Notes: generated by a model not told the origin, from the sequence alone. A DNA stretch of 58,593 nucleotides from CAZCZZ01 sp964503335 (GCA_964503335.1 CAZCZZ010000020.1:1-58593), one strand, 5' to 3'. Positions 33,871 through 42,241 are shown, counted from the first letter of the stretch. Translations and numbers: made by a program.

Positions 33871-34428
33871 CTACGCATTAAACTCGTTCATCGTCTTCGC
33901 GACGCCGTGCTCCATCAAGCTCACCACGGCATCCGCCGCGCGCACGACCGACTCATCCACCGACTTCCGCTCGTCCGGCGTGAAACGTGTCAGCACATGC
34001 TGCACCATTTCGCTCCCCGGCGCCGGCCGGCCTACTCCAACCCGCACCCGCGGGAACTCTTCCGAACCGAACCCGGCAATCAGGGACTTCATCCCGTTAT
34101 GCCCGCCGGCGCTGCCTTTCGGCCGCACCCGCAACTTGCCCGGCGCCAGCTCTACATCGTCGTACACCACCAGCACGCTCTCCGGGCCGATGCCCTTGCG
34201 CCGTGCCAGCGCCGCGACCGGCGTGCCGCTGTCGTTCATGAAGCTCAACGGCTTCACCAGCATGACCTGCTGCCCGCGAAAACGCCATTCGGCAGTTTCC
34301 ACCGGCGCCCGCAGGCTCCGCTTGAACTTCAAGCCCTCACGCTTCGCCAGCTCGTCCACAACCTCGAACCCGACGTTGTGCCGCGTCCGATGATATGCCC
34401 GGCCCGGATTCCCGAGACCGACGACCAT
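33871..34428 (-). CDS. pth: Peptidyl-tRNA hydrolase
   Basis: A 185-aa enzyme that frees tRNA from prematurely released peptidyl-tRNA. Signatures: 'VVGLGNPGRAYHRTRHNVGFEVVD' with the catalytic His, 'LVKPLSFMNDSG', 'VVYDDVELAPGKLRVRPKGSAGGHNGMKSLIAGFGSEEFPRVRVGVGRP', and 'HVLTRFTPDE'. The start at 34428 (MVVGLGNPG) is by family; upstream codons to 34479 fall in a repeat and are unlikely to be coding. The rplY-pth order is common in bacteria. Confidence 0.96.
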   Translation of the reverse strand: MVVGLGNPGRAYHRTRHNVGFEVVDELAKREGLKFKRSLRAPVETAEWRFRGQQVMLVKPLSFMNDSGTPVAALARRKGIGPESVLVVYDDVELAPGKLRVRPKGSAGGHNGMKSLIAGFGSEEFPRVRVGVGRPAPGSEMVQHVLTRFTPDERKSVDESVVRAADAVVSLMEHGVAKTMNEFNA

Positions 34429-34436
34429 GCGGATTA

Positions 34437-34514
34437 GGAATGGTTCAGGGTTGATGGTTGAAGGTTCATGGGAAGTCATACTTCAACCATTTAACCATAA
34501 ACCATTAACCATTC
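34437..34514. repeat. AT-rich inverted word repeat between rplY and pth
   Basis: The left arm has words such as gaatggttcagggttgatgg; the right arm has the complementary words aaccatttaaccataaacca and accattaaccattc. It forms an imperfect ~30-bp palindrome. It is unlike the GC-rich surroundings and resembles other word-like intergenic repeats here. Confidence 0.6.
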
Positions 34515-34524
34515 ATCCCCGGTC

Positions 34525-35295
34525 CTACTTCTTCGCGTCCTTTGCAGCAGGCTTGGCATCCTTGGCCGCGGGCTTCGCCGCATCCTTGGCATCCTTGCCC
34601 GCCGCAGGCTTCGCGCCGCCCTTGGCATCCTTGCCCGCCTCAGCCGCTTCGCCCTCTTCAGGCTTCTTCTCGCGAAGAACCTCAGGCTCCGCCGCACCGG
34701 CCGCTGCTTCAGGTGTCGCCACGACTTCCTCTTCACGAGGCGCCGAGACGGCCGCCAACGGCAACGTCTTGTTCGTCAAAATCACGTACTTGGCCGCGTC
34801 GACCTTGATGTCGCCCACGCTCAGGCTCTGCGCGATGGCGAGCTGCGAGACGTCCACGTCGATATGTTCGACGATGTCGGTCGGCAAGCACTCCACTTCG
34901 ACGGAACGGATCAAGTGCTCGAGCACGCCGCCGCTCTGCGTCACACCCAAGGGCTCGCCGACAAGGCGGACCGGGATTTCGATGCGGAGCTTCTTCGTCA
35001 TCGAGATTTCCTGGAAATCGACATGCGTGATCGCGCCGGTCACGGGATGATGCTGCATCTCCTGCAGCAGCACCTTCTTGACGCCCTCGCCCACGATCTC
35101 GAGGTCCATCAGGAGATGCTCGCTCTCGTGCTTGCTCATCGCCTTCGCAAAGGTGTGGCGATCCAACTGGATCAGCAGGTTCTTGCCGAGGCCGTACACA
35201 TTGCCCGGAAGTTTGCCTTCGCGACGCATCCGTCGCGCGTTGCTCGTACCGGCCGCCGTGCGGGGCTCGGCTGTCACTTTCATTGCTTGCGCCAT
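34525..35295 (-). CDS. rplY: 50S ribosomal protein L25 / general stress protein Ctc, with long low-complexity tail
   Basis: A 256-aa protein binding 5S rRNA. The L25 domain begins 'MKVTAEPRTAAGTSNARRMRREGKLPGNVYG' and the TL5/Ctc C-terminal beta domain holds 'HVDFQEISMTKKLRIEIPVRLVGEPLGVTQSGGVLEHLIRSVEVECLPTDIVEHIDVDVS'. Residues ~195-256 are an Ala/Lys/Asp-rich tail of near-repeats (AKDAK..., PAAGKDAK..., PAAKDAK...), a common but variable appendix in this family. AGAGGG lies eight bases upstream of ATG 35295. It lies between prs and pth, the standard order. Confidence 0.94.
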   Translation of the reverse strand: MAQAMKVTAEPRTAAGTSNARRMRREGKLPGNVYGLGKNLLIQLDRHTFAKAMSKHESEHLLMDLEIVGEGVKKVLLQEMQHHPVTGAITHVDFQEISMTKKLRIEIPVRLVGEPLGVTQSGGVLEHLIRSVEVECLPTDIVEHIDVDVSQLAIAQSLSVGDIKVDAAKYVILTNKTLPLAAVSAPREEEVVATPEAAAGAAEPEVLREKKPEEGEAAEAGKDAKGGAKPAAGKDAKDAAKPAAKDAKPAAKDAKK

Positions 35296-35357
35296 AATTC
35301 TACCCTCTTCCTATCCTACACGCGGGCCCGGCCCGCGACGAAATACCGCTCTCCCGC

Positions 35358-36296
35358 CTAAACGCGGAACAGCGAAGTCACCGACTGATTGTTGTGCACA
35401 CGGAGAATTGCTTCCCCCAGCAGGTCGGCCACCGAAAGGACCGTCACCTTCATGCCGCGCCAGTCACTTCGCGGCACACTGTCCGACGTTACCAACTCCT
35501 CCACCGGCGAGTTCCGCAGGCGTTCCAGACCCTGATCCGTGATCATCGCATGCGTCACCGCCGCCATGATCGACTTCGCGCCGCGCTCCTTCAGCAGGTT
35601 CGCCGCCGCCGTCAACGTCCCGGCCGTCGTAGCCAGGTCGTCCACCATCAGGACATTCTTGCCGGCGACGTCGCCGACGACATTGATCGCGGTCACTTCC
35701 GTGGCCGACTTCCGGTGCTTCGCCACGATGGCGATGTCCACACCCAGCATGCCCGCATACGCATAGGCCATCTTCAATCCACCCGGATCCGGGGAGACGA
35801 CGATCAGGTCCTTGAGATTCTTCCCGCGCAGGTGCTTCACAAAGATCGGGGCCGCATAGAGATGATCGACCGGGATATCGAAGAAGCCCTGGATCTGCTG
35901 CGCGTGCAAGTCCATCGTGATGACCCGGTCCGCGCCCGCCGCCACGAGCAGGTTCGCCACGAGCTTCGCTGTGATCGGAACACGTGGCTGGTCTTTGCGG
36001 TCCTGGCGACCGTATCCATAGAAAGGAAGAACAGGGGTGATCCGGGCGGCCGATGCACGCTTCGCCGCGTCCATCATAATAAGGAGTTCCATCAGGTTCT
36101 CGTTCGCCGGACTGCACGTCGGCTGAACGATGAATACATCCTGGCCGCGGATGTTCTCGATGATCTTGACGAACACCTCGCTGTCAGGAAAACGGCTGAT
36201 GGCGACAGAACCCAGCGGCTCGCCGATATAATCAGCAATCTTTCGCGCCAATTCCGGGTGCGCGTTGCCCGACAAAATTCTTAAGCTGTTCGCCAT
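35358..36296 (-). CDS. prs: Ribose-phosphate pyrophosphokinase (PRPP synthase)
   Basis: 312 aa, the standard class I length. It makes PRPP from ribose 5-phosphate and ATP for nucleotide, His and Trp synthesis. Visible: 'LRILSGNAHPELARKIADYIGEPLG', 'SRFPDSEVFVKI', 'NENLMELLIMMDAAKRASAARITPVLPFYGYGRQDRK', 'VITMDLHAQQIQGFFDIPVDHL' (the family's DLHxxQIQGFF) and the PRPP loop 'VLMVDDLATTAGTL'. The start at 36296 (MANSLRIL) is chosen by family; the upstream extension is not similar. It leads the long minus-strand housekeeping block, just downstream of tRNA-Gln. Confidence 0.96.
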   Translation of the reverse strand: MANSLRILSGNAHPELARKIADYIGEPLGSVAISRFPDSEVFVKIIENIRGQDVFIVQPTCSPANENLMELLIMMDAAKRASAARITPVLPFYGYGRQDRKDQPRVPITAKLVANLLVAAGADRVITMDLHAQQIQGFFDIPVDHLYAAPIFVKHLRGKNLKDLIVVSPDPGGLKMAYAYAGMLGVDIAIVAKHRKSATEVTAINVVGDVAGKNVLMVDDLATTAGTLTAAANLLKERGAKSIMAAVTHAMITDQGLERLRNSPVEELVTSDSVPRSDWRGMKVTVLSVADLLGEAILRVHNNQSVTSLFRV

Positions 36297-36363
36297 AACT
36301 CTCGCTACACATGGGTGGCCTGCCACCCGCAGTCCCGATTCGCCTCGCGGTCGGGACGAAGGG

Positions 36364-36437
36364 TGGTTGCCCGACAAGGATTCGAACCTTGACTCTGGCC
36401 TCCAAAGGGCCGTGTGCTACCATTACACCATCGGGCA
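36364..36437 (-). tRNA. tRNA-Gln (anticodon TTG)
   Basis: A 74-nt cloverleaf on the minus strand. The acceptor is TGCCCGA/TCGGGCA with discriminator A and encoded CCA (36364-36366). The T arm is AAGGTTCGAATCCTT and the anticodon loop CTTTGGA gives anticodon TTG. The anticodon stem has four good pairs plus a C-A mismatch at its base. It lies 67 bp upstream of prs. Confidence 0.9.
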
Positions 36438-36526
36438 GTCGGACCTTCCGCCTACCTATGGCTGACGAAAGGGGGGGAAAGTAGGGAAGCCCCGCCCCAC
36501 CGTCAAGCTATTCTAGGCCGAAAAGA

Positions 36527-36562
36527 GTTTAAACCACGGATGAACACGGATAAACACGGATT
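36527..36562. repeat. Dispersed word repeat (ccacggatgaacacggataaac type)
   Basis: Tandem near-copies of the word 'acacggat' lie between tRNA-Gln and the secreted protein gene. A complementary-style element with 'attcgtg' words lies at 37915-37953 on the other side of that gene and at 46171-46196. Confidence 0.55.
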
Positions 36563-36626
36563 CGGAGTTCCAAGGATTGGAAGAATCGTCGGGACACAGT
36601 TCCAAGGGTTGGAACACCGAAGTCTA

Positions 36627-37868
36627 TCAAGGCACGATGGTCGTTGCTCGAAGCATTCCCCTATCCACCATATCTGGAATAGTTAACAACAATGGCGCAC
36701 CTGTTCCAGGGATGCCATTGGTCCAGCCAGACCAGGCCTCAAGATTTATCGAAACATCCACCCCATAGACCCGCCCCGTCGACGCCCACGGGATTTCGAG
36801 GAAACCACCATCGCTCCACAACAATCGGGGCGGCGTGGACGTCGCGGAGAACGGATCCGAATCCCAGCCGCACTCCATGACGTTAGGGAAACCATCCACG
36901 TCGCTGTCCACCGAAGCAGATAGTCCGGTGATACTTCCGACGAATCGCCTCTCCCAGCCATCAAGCAGTTCATCCCCATCCACGTCCCGCGTCTCAGGCC
37001 GATTCCAATCCACGAACTCATTAACCAGATACGTTTCGGCTGAAGACAGGACTTGGACTTGCGCCGCCCAGATCGCGCCGTGGAAGGGACCTGCGGGACT
37101 CATCTTGACTGATGCGTAGGGTGCGTAGATGAGTCCCTCAAATCCTCCGATTGTGTAGCAATTGACCATGGAATTGGATTGTACGTAGATGCAGAAATTC
37201 GTCGCAGGTCCGAACACATTGACAGATGACCCAGCCCGCAGTTCGACTGCAGAGGATACAAAGAGATTCACCGTGCCATTCGACACCTGGAGATTGAGTT
37301 CGGCAGTGTTATCTAATTCGACGGACGAAACCCTGTATCGGCCCGGATACAGGGTCATTGCATTCCCATGACCCAAGTCTATTCGCAAACTTCCGGGTAT
37401 GGGCGGTATAGCCGCCGAATTGTCGTTGTTGGTGCTCACTTCAGTAAAGAGAGTCGCCAACGCTCCAGAGGCAATCCCCAGAGGATCGGGATCGATTCTG
37501 CCCACATAACTACCCGCAATGCCGGTTGTGACTTGATTGCTTCCGTAGTAGGTGATGACGGCCGGAACTCCGTCGGTTTGTGCGCCGAGATAAATACTGC
37601 CATCCACGCAGGAATCGGTGTGAAGGATGATGTTGCTGTTCGATCCGACCGTCGCCTGCCCCGTGGAATGCGCTGCGGTGAGAAACGGGTTTGAGTTGGC
37701 CACGGCACTATCGACGGACCCAACTCTGTAGATATCCACGTACCGGTCACCGAAAAGTCCGTACGGCAAGGTTGGTTCCGCGTCGATCCGAGCAAACGTC
37801 GGCGTCAGCAATCCAAGCGCAAGCAAAACCCCGCGTACGCCAAAGCCAAATGGCGACTTCTTCCACAT
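36627..37868 (-). CDS. Secreted protein with beta-helix/DUF7305-like domain and Ca-binding DxDxD repeats
   Basis: A 413-aa exported protein with a signal peptide after MWKKSPFGFGVRGVLLALGLL. Residues ~30-290 are beta-rich and include 'LTLYPGRYRVSSVELDN'-like segments ('MTLYPGRYRVSSVELDNTAELNLQVSNGTVNLFVSS'), 'NFCIYVQSNSMVNCYTIGGFEGLIYAPYASVKMSPAGPFHGAIWAAQVQV'. These are the features of the DUF7305/collagen-binding-like pilus or surface proteins. Residues ~300-360 hold 'DVDGDELLDGWERRFVG' and 'SVDSDVDGFPNVMECGWDSDPF', the thrombospondin-3-like calcium motif common in PVC exoproteins. Cell-surface role unknown. Confidence 0.7.
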   Translation of the reverse strand: MWKKSPFGFGVRGVLLALGLLTPTFARIDAEPTLPYGLFGDRYVDIYRVGSVDSAVANSNPFLTAAHSTGQATVGSNSNIILHTDSCVDGSIYLGAQTDGVPAVITYYGSNQVTTGIAGSYVGRIDPDPLGIASGALATLFTEVSTNNDNSAAIPPIPGSLRIDLGHGNAMTLYPGRYRVSSVELDNTAELNLQVSNGTVNLFVSSAVELRAGSSVNVFGPATNFCIYVQSNSMVNCYTIGGFEGLIYAPYASVKMSPAGPFHGAIWAAQVQVLSSAETYLVNEFVDWNRPETRDVDGDELLDGWERRFVGSITGLSASVDSDVDGFPNVMECGWDSDPFSATSTPPRLLWSDGGFLEIPWASTGRVYGVDVSINLEAWSGWTNGIPGTGAPLLLTIPDMVDRGMLRATTIVP

Positions 37869-37914
37869 GCTGTATTGAAGCACGGTCGCGATGGCCACGC
37901 TATAGGGGTTTCCA

Positions 37915-37953
37915 CGAACATTCGTGTAAATTCGCGTCCATTCGTGGTTAACT
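37915..37953. repeat. Dispersed word repeat (cgtccattcgtggttaa type)
   Basis: Contains attcgtgtaaattcgcg followed by tccattcgtggttaac, nearly the same as 46171-46196. It sits directly upstream of the radical SAM gene start (37961) and may overlap its promoter. Confidence 0.55.
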
Positions 37954-37960
37954 CTCTCGT

Positions 37961-39757
37961 ATGCGCGTTCTTCTGATCATGCCGCCGATGACGCAGGTGA
38001 ATGCGCCGTACCCGGCTACGGCGTTCCTGACAGGATTCCTGCGCAGCAGGGGAATTGATTGCGTCCAGGCTGACCTGGCCATCGAGCTCGTTCTCCGCCT
38101 CTTCTCCAAGTCCGGCCTGGCCCCCGTTGAACTCGCCGCGCATTACCTCACCACCATCGACCCGGTCATCCGCTTCCTCCAGGGTAAGGACCCCACCCTT
38201 GCCCTACGCATCGTCGGCCGGAACTTCCTGCCCGAGGGACCCCGTTTCGCGGCGCTCGACCAGATGGATGACCCGCTCGCGTGGGCGTTCGGCGCGCTCG
38301 GCACCCAGGACCAGGCGAAGTACCTCGCGACGCTGTATCTCGCCGATGTCACCGATATCATCCGCGAACACGTCGATCCGCATTTCGAGCTCACTCGCTA
38401 CGCCGAGAAGCTCGCGATGAGTGCGCCGACGTTTGACGCCCTCCACGCGTCGCTTCAAAAACCGCTCACCCTCGTGGACAAGATGCTGCAGGACCTCGCA
38501 CGCGAATGGGTCGATCGCGAGAAACCCGACCTCGTCGGCATCACCACCCCCTTCCCCGGCAACGTCTACGGTGCCTTCCGCATCGCCCAAGCCATCCGCA
38601 GCGCCAACCCCAACATCAAGCTCGTCTGGGGCGGCGGCTATCCGAACACCGAGCTCCGCGAACTCAAAGAACCCCGCGTCTTCGACTTCTTCGACTGCGT
38701 CACCCTCGACTCCGGTGAACAACCCCTGCTCCAAATCGCCACCAACGGCCCCCTCGTCCGCACCTTCACGCGAGAAAACGGCTCGGTCGTCTTCCATAAC
38801 GACCCATCCCTCCCATCCCTCCCACACGCCGACACCGGCACCCCCACTTACGACGGCTTGCCGCTGGACAAGTACCTCTCGGTCTTCGACACCCTGAACC
38901 CCATGCACCGGATCTGGTCCGACGGCCGTTGGAACAAGCTCATGGTCGCCCACGGCTGCTACTGGAGCCAGTGCACGTTCTGCGATACGCGGCTCGATTA
39001 TATTGAGCGATTCAGCAAAGCGCCCGCAAAGGTCCTCGTCGATCGCATGGAAGCGATGATCAAGGAAACCGGCCAGTGCGGCTTTCACTTCGTCGACGAG
39101 GCCGCGCCCCCCGCGATGCTAAAAGCGCTCAGCGAGGAAATCCTCAAGCGCGGCTTGACCGCCACGTGGTGGGGCAATATCCGCTTCGAGAAAAGCTACA
39201 CGCGCGAACTCTGCGAACTCATGGCGTCGGCTGGATGTGTCGCGGTAAGCGGCGGACTCGAAGTCGCCGAGGACCGGCTGCTCAAGCTCATTAAGAAGGG
39301 CGTGACCGTCGAACAGGTCGCCCAGGTAACCAAACATTTCACCGATTGCGGAATCATGGTGCATGCGTACCTGATGTACGGCTATCCGACGCAGACGGAA
39401 CTCGAGACCGTGAATTCGTTGGAGATGGTGCGACAGCTTTTCGCGGCGAACTGCATCCAGTCCGGCTTCTGGCACCGCTTCGCCCTAACTGCCCACAGCC
39501 CCATCGCTGCCGACCCCGCCGCGTTCGGCATCACGCTGCTGCCCGAACCCGAGGTGCGTTTCGCGCGCAATGAGATCCCGTTCAAGGACCCCGTCAAAGC
39601 CGACCACGACATGCTCGGCGAAGGCCTCCGCAAAGCGCTCTTCAACTTCATGCACGGCGTCGGCCTCGACCAGGACGTCCGCTCCTGGTTCCCGCGCAAA
39701 GTCCCCAAGTCCACCATCGCCCCCCATTTCATCGCCAAGGCCATCAAGCATGGATAG
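37961..39757 (+). CDS. Cobalamin-binding-type radical SAM enzyme (CX4CX2C variant)
   Basis: A 598-aa protein. The N-terminal ~280 residues resemble the B12-binding domain of class B radical SAM enzymes ('MRVLLIMPPMTQVNAPYPATAFLTGFLRSRG', 'DLVGITTPFPGNVYGAFRIAQAIRSANPNIKLVWGGGYPNTELRE', 'DGLPLDKYLS'). The radical SAM core has C333, C338 and C341 in 'HGCYWSQCTFCDTRLDYIERF', a CX4CX2C spacing rather than CX3CX2C, then 'GFHFVDEAAPPAMLKAL', 'WWGNIRFEKSYT', 'SGGLEVAEDRLLKLIKKG' and 'VHAYLMYGYPTQTELE'. Members methylate or rearrange unreactive carbons; the substrate is unknown here. The next gene starts inside its last codons (8-nt overlap), so the PhyH-bicupin protein is a likely partner. Confidence 0.88.
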   Translation: MRVLLIMPPMTQVNAPYPATAFLTGFLRSRGIDCVQADLAIELVLRLFSKSGLAPVELAAHYLTTIDPVIRFLQGKDPTLALRIVGRNFLPEGPRFAALDQMDDPLAWAFGALGTQDQAKYLATLYLADVTDIIREHVDPHFELTRYAEKLAMSAPTFDALHASLQKPLTLVDKMLQDLAREWVDREKPDLVGITTPFPGNVYGAFRIAQAIRSANPNIKLVWGGGYPNTELRELKEPRVFDFFDCVTLDSGEQPLLQIATNGPLVRTFTRENGSVVFHNDPSLPSLPHADTGTPTYDGLPLDKYLSVFDTLNPMHRIWSDGRWNKLMVAHGCYWSQCTFCDTRLDYIERFSKAPAKVLVDRMEAMIKETGQCGFHFVDEAAPPAMLKALSEEILKRGLTATWWGNIRFEKSYTRELCELMASAGCVAVSGGLEVAEDRLLKLIKKGVTVEQVAQVTKHFTDCGIMVHAYLMYGYPTQTELETVNSLEMVRQLFAANCIQSGFWHRFALTAHSPIAADPAAFGITLLPEPEVRFARNEIPFKDPVKADHDMLGEGLRKALFNFMHGVGLDQDVRSWFPRKVPKSTIAPHFIAKAIKHG

Positions 39758-41303
39758 CGAGTTCGCACGCCGGGGCTGTTTCAAACCGGTACGCGTCATG
39801 CCGGGCGACGCTGCCCGTCGCCTCGGCGCATTGCTCCGCGCAGAACAGGAACGGGTGAAACCCGAATGGAGCAAAGGACTCGCCGCCGCTTCGCGCGCGT
39901 TTTTCGAAATCGGTTGCCATCCCGTCATTCTCGATCACGTTCGAAAGATTCTCGGCAACGATATCATCCTGTGGGGCGCAAGCATCCAGTCACGCGTTCC
40001 CGGCGCGGTGCATCCGTGGCACTCCGATATGGAGACGTGCGCGCCCGACGCGAGGGCGGTGTCGGTCTGGCTCGGCCTCGAAGGCACGACGCGCGAATCG
40101 TCCCTGCTGGCGATCCCCGGCTCCCACCTCTACGGCCCCACGATCCAGGAAGTGCGCAAGGAACACGGCAAGGCGCGCAACGATGCGACCGCGAACGATG
40201 TCCTCACGTGGGCCCGCGAACGCGACGCGACGGCGGTCCTCGACCAACCCGAAGTTACCGATGGCGAGGCGCTGATTTTCGACGGACGGCTCTGGCACGG
40301 CTCCGACAACCGGTCGCAAGCGCCGCGCCACGCCCTGCTCCTCCAATTCGCCGCGGCGGATATGGCCATCCGTATTCCCGACCTTGCCCAGTTGGACTGG
40401 CCTTTCCGCTTCCTCGAATCGCCACTTCCCCCCTGCGTCCTCGTCAGCGGAAATGCGTCGGATTCACACAACCGGATCGTCCCCCCACCCTACGCCAACG
40501 GTTTTGCAGAGCGTCCACCGCTCACGCCCGCGGTCTTTCATGCATCACCTGCACCGGACCCCGACACGCGGCCCGAAGCGAACGGCTGGAGCTACCGCCA
40601 TCTCTTCGGCGGCTGCACGCCAAATGCGGACGTCTTCGCTGCGCACGTCTCAACCCTGCTCCCCGGCATGACCCCGCATCCGCCTCAAGGCCACGAGGAA
40701 GAGGAAATCAAGCTGATGCTCGACGGCGAGGCCTCACTCACGCTCCCCGAAGTGTCGGGGAAACACGTCGTCCGCAGCGGCGAGTTCGTCCACTTCCCCT
40801 ACTGGCTCACCCACACCCTCACATCCCTCTCCTCCAAGCCCATTCACTATGTAGTGATCAAATGGCGCGGCACAGGCCCGAAACCGAAGGAAGCCTGCCT
40901 GCCCTTCGGGAAATTCAGCGCGAACGCCACGGCGGAATCGAGCGAGCCGTTCGCCACGCGCCTCGCCTGCGAAGGCCCCACCGTCTTCTTGCGGAAATTG
41001 CACGTCCACACCACGACGCTCGCACCCGGCGCGGGCTATCCACCTCACGCCGACGCCCACGATGTGCTCTTCGTCGTGATGGAAGGAACCGTGGAAACCA
41101 TGGGCCTGCGCGCAAGCGCCACCGACCTCATCCTCTGCCCCGCCGGCTTCGCGCACGGCATGCACAACCCCGGCGATAAACCCGCGCGCTACCTCGTGAT
41201 CGAGCTGCACGGCCGCCAGGACACGGCGACCGGCGCAGCACTCGCGCCACAGCGGACGCCCTCGCTCTGGGATCGGATCATCGGTCTGATCCGTTCCATA
41301 TGA
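39750..41303 (+). CDS. Phytanoyl-CoA dioxygenase-like domain fused to two cupin domains
   Basis: A 517-aa protein. Residues ~1-215 resemble PhyH Fe(II)/2-oxoglutarate oxygenases: 'VHPWHSDMETC' gives H91 and D93, 'VSVWLGLEGTTRESSLLAIPGSHLYG' is typical, and 'LIFDGRLWHGSDNRSQAPRHALLLQF' gives H183 and R193, so the metal triad and the 2-oxoglutarate Arg are present. Residues ~265-385 and ~405-500 are cupins ('LPGMTPHPPQGHEEEEIKLMLDGEASL'; 'LAPGAGYPPHADAHDVLFVVMEGTVE...LILCPAGFAHGMHNPGDKPARYLVIE'). I have not met this three-domain order as a named family. It starts at ATG 39750, overlapping the radical SAM stop; a longer open frame upstream is a shadow of that gene. Confidence 0.85.
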   Translation: MDSEFARRGCFKPVRVMPGDAARRLGALLRAEQERVKPEWSKGLAAASRAFFEIGCHPVILDHVRKILGNDIILWGASIQSRVPGAVHPWHSDMETCAPDARAVSVWLGLEGTTRESSLLAIPGSHLYGPTIQEVRKEHGKARNDATANDVLTWARERDATAVLDQPEVTDGEALIFDGRLWHGSDNRSQAPRHALLLQFAAADMAIRIPDLAQLDWPFRFLESPLPPCVLVSGNASDSHNRIVPPPYANGFAERPPLTPAVFHASPAPDPDTRPEANGWSYRHLFGGCTPNADVFAAHVSTLLPGMTPHPPQGHEEEEIKLMLDGEASLTLPEVSGKHVVRSGEFVHFPYWLTHTLTSLSSKPIHYVVIKWRGTGPKPKEACLPFGKFSANATAESSEPFATRLACEGPTVFLRKLHVHTTTLAPGAGYPPHADAHDVLFVVMEGTVETMGLRASATDLILCPAGFAHGMHNPGDKPARYLVIELHGRQDTATGAALAPQRTPSLWDRIIGLIRSI

Positions 41304-41305
41304 AC

Positions 41306-41374
41306 TGGTAGGGCGAAGCCTCCGGCTGAGCCGCGCTTCTTCATCCGGCTCGGCCGGGACGCCTCGCCCTACCA
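41306..41374. repeat. GC-rich palindrome after the PhyH-bicupin gene
   Basis: Arms TGGTAGGGCGA (41306-41316) and TCGCCCTACCA (41364-41374) are perfect; pairing continues imperfectly inward through GAGCCG / CGGCTC. The arms have the form of a dispersed PVC-type element. There is no T tract, so a terminator role is unclear. Confidence 0.6.
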
Positions 41375-41387
41375 ACAAGCGGGAGAC

Positions 41388-41452
41388 TGATGAAGGATGA
41401 TTGCTGATTGCGGAGTCAGAACTCGAACTCATCAATCATCCATCCGAAATCA
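41388..41452. repeat. Word-like repeat (gatgattgctgattg type)
   Basis: Begins gatgaaggatgattgctg and ends catcaatcatcc..., an imperfect palindrome (GGATGATT/AATCATCC). It shares words and layout with 53063-53162. It lies between convergent gene ends. Confidence 0.55.
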
Positions 41453-42154
41453 TCAATTCCTCAGAACAAACAACTTCTCCACAACCCACCACGCGCCTTT
41501 GACCACATAGCCCAGCGGACCCAGCACGGTCTTGCGGTCGAGGTTCAAGTAGACGGTGGCGAAGTCGACTTCGTCTTTCAGGGTCTTGCGGCGCGCTTCA
41601 AAGGAATCGATCTCGGACTGCACGCGATTCAGCTCCGCTTCAATCGCGACGATGTCCTTCACGTCCACCGCCCTGTCGAGCAGCTGCCGCAGGCGATCGC
41701 GCAGGGCGACCATATTTTTCAGGCGCGCCTCGACGTCGATGTATTCCTCCGTCACGTCACGATTGCCCGTGTTGCGATACGTCACGGTGCCCAGCCCGGC
41801 CAGGCCATCGACCGTGCCGGAAAGTTTGTCCGCCGGAATGCGCAACACGAGACTCGCCGACGCGTCTTCGGAGTTGTTCTTCGACTGCACATAGCCGCCC
41901 GCCGTCACGACCATCTCCTCCGCCTGCGTCACCACCTGCCCGACGTCCCACACCTCAAGACTGAGCGACGCCGTCTGGACCCGCATCCGCTGGAACGACT
42001 CACCCCCGCCCGATCCACCCTTGGCTTGCGGAGCTGTCATCATCGCGCCGACCGGCGCTGCAAAGGAATGGCCACCCCGCTTGGGCGCCTTCATACAACC
42101 CGCACCAAGCGACATCGCAGCAAGGACCGTCAGGCAAAGGTAGACACGCTTCAT
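41453..42154 (-). CDS. DUF4349 lipoprotein
   Basis: A 233-aa lipoprotein: signal 'MKRVYLCLTVLAAMSLGAGC' with lipobox LGAGC. The mature part has the DUF4349 pattern: 'ASLSLEVWDVGQVVTQAEEMVVTAGGYVQSKN', 'ASLVLRIPADKLSGTVDGLAGLGTVTYRNTGNRDVTEEYIDVEARLKNMVALRDRLRQLLDRA', and 'VKDIVAIEAELNRVQSEIDSFEARRKTLKDEVDFATVYLNL' (coiled coil). A C-terminal hydrophobic stretch ends it (GPLGYVVKGAWWVVEKLF). AGGAG sits nine bases before ATG 42154, so the ATG at 42163 is less likely. Function unknown; often near the envelope. Divergent from the GH57 gene. Confidence 0.85.
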   Translation of the reverse strand: MKRVYLCLTVLAAMSLGAGCMKAPKRGGHSFAAPVGAMMTAPQAKGGSGGGESFQRMRVQTASLSLEVWDVGQVVTQAEEMVVTAGGYVQSKNNSEDASASLVLRIPADKLSGTVDGLAGLGTVTYRNTGNRDVTEEYIDVEARLKNMVALRDRLRQLLDRAVDVKDIVAIEAELNRVQSEIDSFEARRKTLKDEVDFATVYLNLDRKTVLGPLGYVVKGAWWVVEKLFVLRN

Positions 42155-42241
42155 TTTGGACATCTCCTGAGTGATTTATAGGAGTCAGACGCCCCCACGC
42201 GCACCTTCATTCGTCCCATTCCTCCTATTTTTCCATTCCGT

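Noticed and set aside
37868..37960. Cobalamin riboswitch before the B12-type radical SAM gene
   Set aside because: The gap is only 92 bp, filled by a word repeat, and no B12-box-like element was seen.
39570..39749. Longer start for the PhyH-bicupin protein
   Set aside because: That stretch is a shadow of the radical SAM 3' end (Ser/Thr/Arg-rich nonsense); the ATG at 39750 begins the PhyH-like sequence.
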